Virus record (IMG/VR): IMGVR_UViG_3300021976_000043
Span: 1 to 34,835 of that record
DNA: 34,835 nt
Reading direction: 5' to 3' (one strand)
From: a virus
Each line of letters starts with the position of its first letter. Position 1 is the stretch's first letter. This document shows positions 12,002 to 19,906 of the stretch, one piece after another. A program made the translations under genes and the position numbers. Below the pieces are notes generated by a model. It did no database searches. It had not been told where the DNA came from and was given only the letters and a program-made list of their open reading frames with translations.

Positions 12002-13504
12002 CTAGATGGAGGCGACGGAGAAGACGACCGGCCGTTCGATGCTGTCGAGCAGGACGAAGGTGTCCACGCCCTCTTCCACGCCATCGTCGAGCGTGAAGAC
12101 GTTGACCGGCTCGGAGTCGGTGGTCTCCGTGAGTTCGTAGACCTCGACGTAGGACAACTTCACCGATGAGCTGCCGGTGCCGGTCACGGTGTTGTTGTGA
12201 GCCATGGTCATCGCGACCTGGGTACCCCGGCGCATATCGTCAGAGATCTGGTACTGCCAGCCCGTGGGCTCGGGGGTGCCGTCGTACCAGAGCCGCCCGC
12301 GCACCACGTCGCCGATGGCTTCCAGGCGCACCCACGTGACGGGCTTGCCGACCGTGGTGACCTCTCCGGCAAGGTTCTCGATCAGCATCGTGTAGCCGTC
12401 GAACTCGCGGTTGCCGGTCTGTGTCTCGGTCTCGTCGATGGGTGAGCGGCGAAGCAGCCGGATGATCTGCCCGGCCACGGTTTCGTCGCGGCCGGGCAAC
12501 TCGAACAACATCGAGGTACCGGGGCCGAACTTGTCGCCGGGCGTGCGCGCGCCCACGATGTCGGTCGTCATAGCCGCGCGGATCGTGGGCACCCAGAAGG
12601 CGTTCGCGTAGCCGGTCTCAGCGATCTGGTACTTGATCAGGATGCCGTGGTCGGGCGACAGGTCGTCCGGCCCGAGCAGCCATGCCTTGCTGCCGACCTG
12701 GTTGCGATCCAGTGTCAGCGTGGTGCCGGTGACGTCGGTCGAGACAGCGCCGCCGTTATCGACCTCCGTGGTCAGCCAAGCGGGCAACGTGCCCGAGGCG
12801 AAGTCGGTCAACTCGATCGTGGTCCGGCCAACCGGCGGGGCCGCTTCGGTGGCGTCGTCACCACGCCCGGTCATGTCGACGACGAGCGCGATCCGCTGAA
12901 CCCGGCCATCGGTGCCGGAAGGGGTCGCGGTGGCGTGGATGGCGAACCGGTCCACGGGCGCGAGAGAGGTCCATTGGGCGATCTGGAACCAGACCCGGCC
13001 ACCCATCGAGGCCGAGTAGGTGTACGTCTGAGTGGGCTGGTCGTAGGACAGCCGGAGCCATCCCGGACCGCCGTAGAGCACCGTGCCGAGGGTGTCGGCA
13101 GTGGTCACGTTCGCCCGGGTACCGGCGGTGTTCGTGGTGCCCCAGCGGTGGAAGGCGAAGAAGTTCCGGTCGGCCCGGAACGTGCCGGTCTGGGCCGCAC
13201 AGTAGCAGGCGGCACGGACGGCCTGCATGGTCGTAGAGTTCAGGCCGAGCAGATCGAGGCCCTGATTTTCCAGGTTGATCGACTCTTCGGCGAGCGACAC
13301 CGCGTAGTCGAAGTTGCCGCTGACGGCCGTCCAGATGTATGGCCCTTCGGGCGCGGTGACGCTGGACGAGAGCGAGTCCATGTCCTGCGATGCGGCGATG
13401 GCCAGCTCGCAGTAGCCGTCAGCGACGGTGACCGTGGAGCCGGTCGGCTGAACCGCGGTCCAGCCGTCGGGCAGCGCTACCCCGTCGAACCGGGTGATCG
13501 TCAC
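12002..13504 (-). CDS. Minor tail protein with two lectin-like domains, 500 aa
   Basis: GTG 13504 overlaps the previous stop as GTGA, so the longer frame to 13582 is rejected. The sequence has two similar halves. The N-terminal half runs TRFDGVALPDGWTA ... FHRWG ... GGPGWLRLSYDQ. The second half starts near residue 220 with TTIELTDFASGTLPAWLTT and contains VGKPVTWVRLEAIGDVVRGRLWYDG. Both look like LamG/ConA-type jelly rolls that bind glycans. The C-terminus ends in a strand-rich region. It is likely a receptor- or wall-binding fibre component; the exact partner is not visible. Confidence 0.75.
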   Translation of the reverse strand: MTITRFDGVALPDGWTAVQPTGSTVTVADGYCELAIAASQDMDSLSSSVTAPEGPYIWTAVSGNFDYAVSLAEESINLENQGLDLLGLNSTTMQAVRAACYCAAQTGTFRADRNFFAFHRWGTTNTAGTRANVTTADTLGTVLYGGPGWLRLSYDQPTQTYTYSASMGGRVWFQIAQWTSLAPVDRFAIHATATPSGTDGRVQRIALVVDMTGRGDDATEAAPPVGRTTIELTDFASGTLPAWLTTEVDNGGAVSTDVTGTTLTLDRNQVGSKAWLLGPDDLSPDHGILIKYQIAETGYANAFWVPTIRAAMTTDIVGARTPGDKFGPGTSMLFELPGRDETVAGQIIRLLRRSPIDETETQTGNREFDGYTMLIENLAGEVTTVGKPVTWVRLEAIGDVVRGRLWYDGTPEPTGWQYQISDDMRRGTQVAMTMAHNNTVTGTGSSSVKLSYVEVYELTETTDSEPVNVFTLDDGVEEGVDTFVLLDSIERPVVFSVASI

Positions 13505-14352
13505 GGAGCCAGCCGCCTCACGATGATGTCGCCGTCGACCGCGCCCACCGGCGTCGGGTCGTCGTGATCGATGACCGGCCACACTTTGGCCACATCGGCG
13601 ATGTTGACCTTGGCGTCGAGCGCGGCCTGTAGGCCGCTGATGCTGACGAGCGTGTGGGTATGGTTACCGGCGGCGACCTGAGACGAGCCGCTTCCCACCG
13701 GGAGCCTGGCCACGTCGACGGTGCCGGACGTGATGGCCGCGCCCGAATGGGAGTGGTCGGTGGGGGCCGCGCCAACCTCGGTCGGGCCGAGCACCACGAC
13801 GCCGGTCTGTCCGTTGACCGACGAGACGGGTGACACGATGTCGCCGGGATCGGCGGGCACGAAATGGCTGGTGCCGTCGTCCCAGATCCAGGTGAAGCCG
13901 TCTGTCGGTGGCCAGTCCGACTCGTCGAATAGCGCGCGGAACTCCTCCAGCGCGACCAGCCGCTCGAAGATCTCATCGGAGAACGGGGTGAGCCGGAACG
14001 TCGGGTCGGTGAATGGAGTGCCGCCCTGGCCGACGATGTAGACGTCGCCGTCCGGGGCGTCGAGCACGGTGAACGTCAGGATCTGCCCGGCCGTCTCCCA
14101 GACGTCCGACGACGAGATCGTCGTCGCAGGGGTGCCCGTGTGGTCGAGCAGGTCGGTAAGCGCGTTGGAGTCGACGTCGTAGATCTGGAACTGCTGGGGC
14201 AGGGTCGGGATGAGAACGTCCCAGCCGAGCAGTGGGTCGCCCGGCGGTTCCGGGTCGACGATCGGGTCGCCCGCCTCGTCGGTCAGCCCGGCGGTTGCCC
14301 CGAGGGCTATGGCAAAGTCGGAGGGCGTGCCCGCGTACCGGCGGTCAACCAT
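13501..14352 (-). CDS. Tail fibre protein, 283 aa
   Basis: ATG 14352 follows an AGGGG site. The C-terminal half has motifs typical of trimeric phage fibres: SSVNGQTGVVVLGPTEVG, then DHSHSGAAITSGTVDVARLPVG and GNHTHTLVSISGLQAALDAK. The HxH pairs often bind a metal along the trimer axis. The N-terminal half (about 1-150) is a mixed domain probably attaching to the tail tip. It is followed without a gap by the lectin-like minor tail protein. Confidence 0.85.
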   Translation of the reverse strand: MVDRRYAGTPSDFAIALGATAGLTDEAGDPIVDPEPPGDPLLGWDVLIPTLPQQFQIYDVDSNALTDLLDHTGTPATTISSSDVWETAGQILTFTVLDAPDGDVYIVGQGGTPFTDPTFRLTPFSDEIFERLVALEEFRALFDESDWPPTDGFTWIWDDGTSHFVPADPGDIVSPVSSVNGQTGVVVLGPTEVGAAPTDHSHSGAAITSGTVDVARLPVGSGSSQVAAGNHTHTLVSISGLQAALDAKVNIADVAKVWPVIDHDDPTPVGAVDGDIIVRRLAP

Positions 14353-14390
14353 CGGATGAGTCCCCTATCGAGTTGTGGCGGACGGCCAGC

Positions 14391-14732
14391 TCAGCCCTGG
14401 GTCAGCGGCGTGGGCTGCGGTGACACCTGTGCCCGCGTGATGAAGGCGTAGGTCGCGAGGATCAGGCCGGTGACACCGCCGACGAAGGCGTCGGACATCT
14501 CCAGGCCGTATTCGGCGAACAGCGCCACGAGTGCCGAGAAGGCACCGGTGAGCAGAGCGGGAGCGACCGGTCGAGTCGTCCACGCGAGCACGATGGCGGC
14601 GATCACGGCGGTACCGGCGGCAGCCTGGCCAGCGTTCAGCCAGGACAGGTTCATCGCTGCGAGAACGACGAGGACAGAACCGAGCAGGGCTATGAAGGCC
14701 GCAGGCTCGCGGCCGAAGATCTTGAACTGCAT
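14391..14732 (-). CDS. Holin-like membrane protein, 113 aa
   Basis: Four hydrophobic segments (about 10-29, 36-52, 57-74, 83-98) and a short polar C-terminus are present. Length, segment number and location in the lysis cassette fit an actinophage holin, which forms holes that let the endolysin cross the membrane. ATG 14732 follows AAAGGAAG. No other signature is available, and the other two membrane proteins of the cassette are alternative holins. Confidence 0.7.
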   Translation of the reverse strand: MQFKIFGREPAAFIALLGSVLVVLAAMNLSWLNAGQAAAGTAVIAAIVLAWTTRPVAPALLTGAFSALVALFAEYGLEMSDAFVGGVTGLILATYAFITRAQVSPQPTPLTQG

Positions 14733-14773
14733 GGGTGCTTCCTTTCGAGGGCGGTAGCACGCGGATGGGCACG

Positions 14774-15478
14774 TCAGGTCACGGCGCAGGTGTAGGTCGG
14801 GTTGGCCGGGTCGAACGGGTCGGTGCGTTCGCAGACGTAGCTGAAGGTGAGGTAGCTGAACGTCCAGGACTGGGGCGGCTCCCCGTCGGTGCCGGGCTCG
14901 CCGTCAGGTCCGGGTTCACCCGGTTCGCCCGGTTCGCCTTGTGGGCCAGATGGTCCAGGCGCGCCCTCCGGGCCTGGTTCACCGGCGGGTCCTTGCGGTC
15001 CGGTTCCGCCTTGCGGCCCGGTCGCTCCCGGCTCGCCGTCGGTTCCGGGTTCGCCGGGAGTGCCGGGCTGCCCTTCCGAACCAGTTGCACCAGGAAGACC
15101 CTGATCGCCCTGCGACCCAGTTCCACCGGTCGGTCCAGGCGGGCCGGTCGGACCGGCCACTCCGGGAGGTCCGGCGGGGCCACGATCACCGGCCGGTCCC
15201 TCGCGCACTTCGACGTCCGGGATGTCCTCGACCCGATCTCCCGGGTCCGGCACGGCAGGCTCATGGCCGGTGTCCTCGACCTGCTGTCGGAGGGTTCGTA
15301 CGTCGTCGGCCAGCAGGTCGATGGCTGTCTGCCGGGACTCGGAGGTCTGCTCCGAATTGGAGATCCGACCGGTCAGGTCGTACATGATCAACAGGAGGAT
15401 GGCGAAGCCGATGGCTAGAGCCGCGACGACCAGCCAGTAGCTGATCGACCCTCGGTTCCGATAGATCCGAGTCATCAT
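14774..15478 (-). CDS. Membrane-anchored collagen-like protein, 234 aa
   Basis: Four regions are clear. Residues 13-33 are a single membrane segment. Residues about 39-70 are a coiled coil ([20 protein letters not shown]). Residues 94-201 are 36 uninterrupted Gly-X-Y triplets rich in Pro, Glu and Asp. The C-terminal 32 residues have two Cys (C216, C231) in FSYVCERTD and YTCAVT. The signal-anchor should place the collagen-like rod outside the membrane, where it would trimerise through the coiled coil. The start is ATG 15478 in a TGATG overlap, six bases after GGAG. It sits between the XhlA-like and the holin-like genes. Confidence 0.88.
   Translation of the reverse strand: MMTRIYRNRGSISYWLVVAALAIGFAILLLIMYDLTGRISNSEQTSESRQTAIDLLADDVRTLRQQVEDTGHEPAVPDPGDRVEDIPDVEVREGPAGDRGPAGPPGVAGPTGPPGPTGGTGSQGDQGLPGATGSEGQPGTPGEPGTDGEPGATGPQGGTGPQGPAGEPGPEGAPGPSGPQGEPGEPGEPGPDGEPGTDGEPPQSWTFSYLTFSYVCERTDPFDPANPTYTCAVT
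14876..15199 (-). repeat. Collagen-like Gly-X-Y coding repeat
   Basis: This stretch encodes 36 consecutive Gly-X-Y triplets. The DNA is a 9-base-like low-complexity repeat, GGxCCxGGx in the coding sense, which may favour slippage and length change. Confidence 0.85.
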
Positions 15479-15795
15479 CAGGTGCTCCGGTAGGCGACGA
15501 TGGCACCGACGATGATGCTCACGAGGATCGGGAACACCAGGCCCGTGAGCGCCGCCCGCCAGGCCCACGTCAATCGGCTCTTCAGGTCGTCGATCTGCTT
15601 CTGCATGCGCTCGTTCGCCGAGGCGACATCCGTCGCGATGTCAGTGAGCTGCGCCTGGAAGTAGTTCCGCTCGGCCGTGTACAGCGCGACGTCAAGGTGC
15701 TTGGCGTCTGCGGCCCGGCGTTCGGCAGCGTGCCGCTCCTCGAAGCGATCGAGGCGTCGGGTCAGCTCACCGATGGTGGTCGGGTCATCGGCCAC
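15478..15795 (-). CDS. XhlA-like coiled-coil membrane protein, 105 aa
   Basis: GTG 15795 follows GGAAG at a spacing of six and overlaps the endolysin gene by 11 bases. Residues 5-75 are a highly charged coiled coil ([28 protein letters not shown]). Residues 80-102 are one C-terminal membrane segment. The layout matches haemolysin XhlA-type lysis proteins of phages, which assist holin function. An N-terminal extension to 15837 is open but inside the endolysin gene. Confidence 0.75.
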   Translation of the reverse strand: MADDPTTIGELTRRLDRFEERHAAERRAADAKHLDVALYTAERNYFQAQLTDIATDVASANERMQKQIDDLKSRLTWAWRAALTGLVFPILVSIIVGAIVAYRST

Positions 15796-16672
15796 GATCA
15801 GCTTCCGAGTCGACGACCAGCTCCACGCGCGCCTCATCGACGAAATCGCGGAACACGTCGTCGACCTTCGCCCCGAACGCCGCCATCAGCGCGTCCGCGT
15901 CGATGCCCTGACCCTTGGCCAGTTCGGCGACGGCACCGACGAGCCCGGCTACTGTGGCCTGGAGCTTCACCGTGTTGGCGTGGGTGCTGTAGAGAATGTC
16001 GGCGACGGTGCGCAGGTCCCGGACCTTGTTGCGGTCCTCGTCGACGTATTCCTTGTACTTCGCGCCGAGGATGCGTCCGGCCACCTGGTCACCGGTGGGC
16101 AGCGACATGACGCGTTGGAGCGCCATGCCCGCCGTGCTGGTCGACTTGCCCAGCTTCATGCCGTGAACAGCGGCCTGGATGACAGGCGTGTCAGCCTTCT
16201 TATCGAGCATGTCGTCGTCTCCTGTCGCGTTCGCTGTGGCCCGGTACTGCTCCCAGGGCACGATCGACACCCTTGGTCCGTCGTCGGCTCGTTTGTTGGC
16301 GAGGCCGTTCCGTCCGGCCTTGTAGTCGTTGACCTGGTTCTTCGCACTGGAGGAGAGGTCGGAAGATCCGATGGCGATGCCGTGGATGTGCTCGCCCCAG
16401 TTGCCCTGATCCGGGGTGCGGTACCAGGCGGCGAAACCGACCTGGCGAAGGATCTTGACCAGCCTGTTGCGGTCGGCGGCGGTGAGGTCGCGTGAGCGGA
16501 GGTCAACCGCCCCGTTGCCCGCGTGCGTACCGGCCGACTCCTTGCCCTGGCTGTACGAGCCCTGGACGGCGACCAGCGGCCTGCCGAATAGGCGCTCGGC
16601 CTCGACGAGCATGTCGCGGGTGCGGGCGTCGAACCGGTAACCCTTCCAGGCGACCGTGCTCGGCCCGCCCAT
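15785..16672 (-). CDS. Endolysin, M15/VanY-type peptidase, 295 aa
   Basis: The N-terminal domain (about 1-130) carries zinc ligands in the M15 pattern: SAGTHAGNGAVD (H50, D57) and GEHIHG (H95, H97), with a preceding QGSYSQGKES. M15 peptidases cut peptidoglycan peptides (D-Ala-D-Ala or L-Ala-D-Glu). Residues 125-295 contain a linker and a helical C-terminal part without a known wall-binding motif; it may bind the cell wall or assemble as a multimer. The start ATG shares a base with the stop of the minor tail gene (TGATG). It opens the lysis cassette. Confidence 0.87.
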   Translation of the reverse strand: MGGPSTVAWKGYRFDARTRDMLVEAERLFGRPLVAVQGSYSQGKESAGTHAGNGAVDLRSRDLTAADRNRLVKILRQVGFAAWYRTPDQGNWGEHIHGIAIGSSDLSSSAKNQVNDYKAGRNGLANKRADDGPRVSIVPWEQYRATANATGDDDMLDKKADTPVIQAAVHGMKLGKSTSTAGMALQRVMSLPTGDQVAGRILGAKYKEYVDEDRNKVRDLRTVADILYSTHANTVKLQATVAGLVGAVAELAKGQGIDADALMAAFGAKVDDVFRDFVDEARVELVVDSEADRGR

Positions 16673-17712
16673 CAGCTCGCGCCTACGACGTCGACCTGCT
16701 GGACGGAGAAGAACGACCGGCCAGAGGTCTCAGCGCCCTGGATCGTGCCGGTGGTCCCGTTGCTGACCGAGAAGTGGTATCGAGTGCCCTCGGTCAGCAA
16801 GAGGATGTCGTTGAGGAACGCCGAATTGCGTAGGTAGCCGTTCACCAGGACCGAGGTCGACTCCAGCAGCAGCGATCCGCTGTTGGGTGTGTTCGCCGTG
16901 GTGTTGCCACGCATTTGCAGGTAGACGTATCCGAGCTGCCCCGATACGGCCCGCTCGTAGTTGAACTGGGCGGTCAGCCGGTAGTAGCCGGTCTCCGGCA
17001 CCCGGAACTGCGAGGAATGACCACCGCCCGCCCAGTCACCACGAGAGAAGTTGTCCGCCATGGTGCCGAGGAAGTCGACAGTCGCCGTTGGAACGCTGCC
17101 GCCTGCTGTGACGCTGCGCCGGAGGAGGTTAGCCCCGCGGCCGTGGGCGATCTCGGCGTATGTGCCGTCGATCGGGACGCGCAGCGACTTCGACGGCGCG
17201 TAGAAGATCAACGAATCGAGGTCCGCGTGGGGGGCCGTGGCGATCGACTGGATGAAATAGAAGTCGGTCGGCGGCGGCGTCGCGACGCGGGTCAGGTCGC
17301 CGGAGGCCAGCGCACCCTGGTTGTGTGCGATCTCAACCTGAGCGATCGGCAACTGGTACTGAACGCCCTCGTTCCTAATGACGCTGACGTACGGCGGCTG
17401 CGGGTTCGGGCTGGAAGTGCCGGGGACGCGGGCGAGAGTGACGGCCTTGGTAGTCCAGTTGGCGTTCAGCACCAGCAGGTCGATGCGCCCCAGACCGGAC
17501 GTGTTCGACGGGAACTGGAAGATCTCGGCCTCGGTGAACTCGGTAAAGATGCCACCGACGTTGGCGGTGCCCGTGCCCACGGAGACCCTGCGGTCGCCGG
17601 TCGTCGCGGTGACGACCAGATTCTCCACGGCGTCGTTGGCGACCAGCCCCTGGAACTTGGACCACTTCAGGTCGTCGTAGGAGCCGGGGAATCCAGCGGT
17701 GACGATGGTCAT
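16672..17712 (-). CDS. Minor tail protein with C1q-like C-terminus, 346 aa
   Basis: ATG 17712 overlaps the previous stop (ATGA) and follows GGAGAAG. Residues 1-200 resemble phage baseplate/fibre attachment regions (FQGLVANDAVENLVV, a GIFTEFTEAE block, GRIDLLVL). Residues about 205-343 look like a C1q/TNF-type jelly roll: VDFLGTMADNFSRGDW, SQFRVPETGYYRLTAQF, YVYLQMRGN, LLLTEGTRYHFSVSNG, SGRSFFSVQQV. Such trimeric domains bind surface ligands. The protein probably sits at the tail tip, attached to the Gp37-like hub. Confidence 0.8.
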   Translation of the reverse strand: MTIVTAGFPGSYDDLKWSKFQGLVANDAVENLVVTATTGDRRVSVGTGTANVGGIFTEFTEAEIFQFPSNTSGLGRIDLLVLNANWTTKAVTLARVPGTSSPNPQPPYVSVIRNEGVQYQLPIAQVEIAHNQGALASGDLTRVATPPPTDFYFIQSIATAPHADLDSLIFYAPSKSLRVPIDGTYAEIAHGRGANLLRRSVTAGGSVPTATVDFLGTMADNFSRGDWAGGGHSSQFRVPETGYYRLTAQFNYERAVSGQLGYVYLQMRGNTTANTPNSGSLLLESTSVLVNGYLRNSAFLNDILLLTEGTRYHFSVSNGTTGTIQGAETSGRSFFSVQQVDVVGAS

Positions 17713-18908
17713 AGGTTCTTCTCCAGGCTCTCGATCCGTCGGAGGGCAATGCGGATGGTCCGCGCAGTCATCTCGTCCATGTCCTCCATCGGCGCGCCCA
17801 CTTGGACGGTGCCGCTCTCGCCCGAGGCCGACCAGCTCGCCTCGACGGTTTCGATGAGCCCGTCGACGAGCCCAATGGGCTGGCCGTTGTCGTCCTGGTC
17901 GATGTAGGCGCGCACCCGGTCGCCGGGCGCGTAGTGGACGAATGGCCGAGCGTCGGGGGCCGCTGAGATGTCGGTCATGAACGACGAGCGGGCGATGTTC
18001 TCCTGGAGGAATTCCAGGCCATCGACGGCGAGCAGGTCTTCGAGGTTGGGGTCGGTCGGCGAGATGTCGCGCCGGTCCTTGAAGACCTCGTAGATGCCCC
18101 ACGCGGCGCGGTCGTCGGCGTCGATGTACCGGCGGAAAACGCGCAACTCCATCTCGCCACCGGCACCGGTGATCACCGTGTTACCGGCGGTCTCCCTCGA
18201 CGTGCGGTTCCACGACAACACGGTGCCCAGCGACGGGGAGAACTGGACGTCGAGCCGCTTGTCGACCGGTGTCGACTGGTAGAGGTAGAGCGCCCGGTCG
18301 GAGTCGCGCTGCATCACCTTGAAGTTGATGTCCAGCCCGGCGATCTGCTGCGACAACTCCAGCAGGCCCGCAAACCTGGCCTGCGACGTGGCGCTGGGGC
18401 CAAGGGTCAGCGCGGCACCGCCGTTGGCACCAGGGATGGCCAGCCGTGTCACGACGTTGGCGTTGAAATAGCCCCGGATGCGGCTGGTGGCGGTGCCGAC
18501 GCGGACGTCGTGGGTGTCGGTCTGGAGGTTGACCGCCGCCGTGGGCTTCGGCCAGCACAGGGTGCGGAGCATCAGGTGCGTGTCGTCGAAGCCGCTGAAC
18601 GTCCATACCGTCTGGCCACCGGAGTGCTGGATCTCCGGCTCCTTGGCCAGCCAGCCGGACATGAACGTGACCGGAGTACCGACGGCGTTCTCGCGCCGCA
18701 AGATGATGCCCCGGTTGGCGGTGATCTTGCCACTGGAGTTGATCACCGGCGAGAGGATCGCCGCGTCTTCGGGGCTGGATGTGACCAGCGTCCACTGACC
18801 GACATCGTTGCGCCGGGCTACCACCGACAGCGAGTGCCAGGTGGACGTCGAGCCGATGACTTGTCGATTCTGGTCGCGGATGTAGACCTGTACGCCGTGG
18901 TCGATCAT
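17709..18908 (-). CDS. Siphovirus Gp37-like tail-tip protein, 399 aa
   Basis: The sequence begins MIDHGVQVYIRDQNRQVIG, then SLSVVARRNDVGQWTLVT, a pattern I recognise from the ReqiPepy6 Gp37-like family (Sipho_Gp37), a tail-hub relative. Later parts have VWTFSGFDDTHLMLRTLCWP and a C-terminal block GLIETVEASWSASGESGTVQV. The start ATG 18908 overlaps the upstream stop (ATGA). These proteins form the hub beneath the distal tail ring, linking the tube to fibres. Confidence 0.83.
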   Translation of the reverse strand: MIDHGVQVYIRDQNRQVIGSTSTWHSLSVVARRNDVGQWTLVTSSPEDAAILSPVINSSGKITANRGIILRRENAVGTPVTFMSGWLAKEPEIQHSGGQTVWTFSGFDDTHLMLRTLCWPKPTAAVNLQTDTHDVRVGTATSRIRGYFNANVVTRLAIPGANGGAALTLGPSATSQARFAGLLELSQQIAGLDINFKVMQRDSDRALYLYQSTPVDKRLDVQFSPSLGTVLSWNRTSRETAGNTVITGAGGEMELRVFRRYIDADDRAAWGIYEVFKDRRDISPTDPNLEDLLAVDGLEFLQENIARSSFMTDISAAPDARPFVHYAPGDRVRAYIDQDDNGQPIGLVDGLIETVEASWSASGESGTVQVGAPMEDMDEMTARTIRIALRRIESLEKNL

Positions 18909-19903
18909 GCGGTCAGATACCTCGGTCGGTAGGTCATGGTGATTGCCGACTGGTCCGGCACGGTGCCGGTGAACAGCACGGTGACCCGGTTCGAGCCAGG
19001 CTGGAGCGACCACATGACTGGCCAGTCACCGGCGACGGCAGCCCAGACGTTGACGCCGCCGATGGTGAACTTCTGACTTGCCGGGGTGGCCGGGTCGGTG
19101 CGCACGATCAGGTTCTGGCCGTTGACGATGTTGGGCGTCAGCGAGAGCGTCTTTCCGGTGTCCCGGTTGCGCAGCGTGGCCGTGGCGATCGGGCCGTCGA
19201 GCCCCCAGCCGGGGAAGACATTGACGTCGCCGTCGATGACGACGGTACTGTCGCCGGTTGTCGTCGATGACGAGATGTAGAAGACGTTCACGGGGTCGCC
19301 GGGCGGGGCGAAGAAGCTGTAGCTCTGCGACGGCTCGAACAGCAACGACCGCTCGGTGCCGTATGGGAATGGGTTACGCGCCTTGAGCACGACAGTGAAC
19401 GAGTCCCGGTAGGGGAACCCGGCCCGTCCGATCTCGGCGACGTCGAGGCCGGACGAGTAGGCCGCATCGATGCTGCGGCGCTCCCCACCCGGGTAGGCGA
19501 TGGTGAGCACACCATTGCCCCGAGTCGGGTTGAAGCTGGCCATCAGCTCGCGCCGGTAGCCCTCCAGCTCGTCGAGGGTGTCGGCGTGGATGACGATGGG
19601 CAGCCCGATCTGCCGGGCTGCCCATCGCCGTCCGTTGAACAGGTCGCCACCGGCCGGGAGTGGCGTGTCGAACTCTTCCTGCGGAGGCATGTCCAGCCCG
19701 ATGACAGTCCGACCATCGTCATCGACGCCGCCGAGCATGATGCCCGCATAGATGTGCTTCGACAGGGTGAGCGACGGCCCGCCGTTCGGCACCCATTCGA
19801 CGTACGGCCAGTCCGGTGCCGGGGGTGCCGGTGTCGGGCTGGGTTCGACGATGACCGGCGGCTCCGGCGCGACCGTGCCGTATATGAGCGCGCGTACAGG
19901 CAC
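18905..19903 (-). CDS. Distal tail protein (Dit-like), 332 aa
   Basis: The gene directly follows the tape measure, the usual Dit position. A Pro-rich segment (about residues 12-33) interrupts the N-terminus. The body has LPIVIHADTLDELEGYRRELMASFNPTRG and GVLTIAYPGGERRSIDAAY, typical of the phage tail family that builds the ring at the tube end, followed by a carbohydrate-binding-like C-terminal half. GTG 19903 lies three bases after the tape measure stop, with a GGGGG-type ribosome site. Confidence 0.85.
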   Translation of the reverse strand: MPVRALIYGTVAPEPPVIVEPSPTPAPPAPDWPYVEWVPNGGPSLTLSKHIYAGIMLGGVDDDGRTVIGLDMPPQEEFDTPLPAGGDLFNGRRWAARQIGLPIVIHADTLDELEGYRRELMASFNPTRGNGVLTIAYPGGERRSIDAAYSSGLDVAEIGRAGFPYRDSFTVVLKARNPFPYGTERSLLFEPSQSYSFFAPPGDPVNVFYISSSTTTGDSTVVIDGDVNVFPGWGLDGPIATATLRNRDTGKTLSLTPNIVNGQNLIVRTDPATPASQKFTIGGVNVWAAVAGDWPVMWSLQPGSNRVTVLFTGTVPDQSAITMTYRPRYLTA

Positions 19904-19906
19904 GGA

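Noticed and set aside
12647-13567. 306-codon + strand frame opposite the minor tail protein gene
   Set aside because: Antisense shadow; composition dominated by Arg, Gly, Val.
10544-15199. CRISPR-like or satellite repeats
   Set aside because: The repeats at 10544-10975 and 14876-15199 are in-frame protein repeats (24 residues and Gly-X-Y), without constant repeats and unique spacers.
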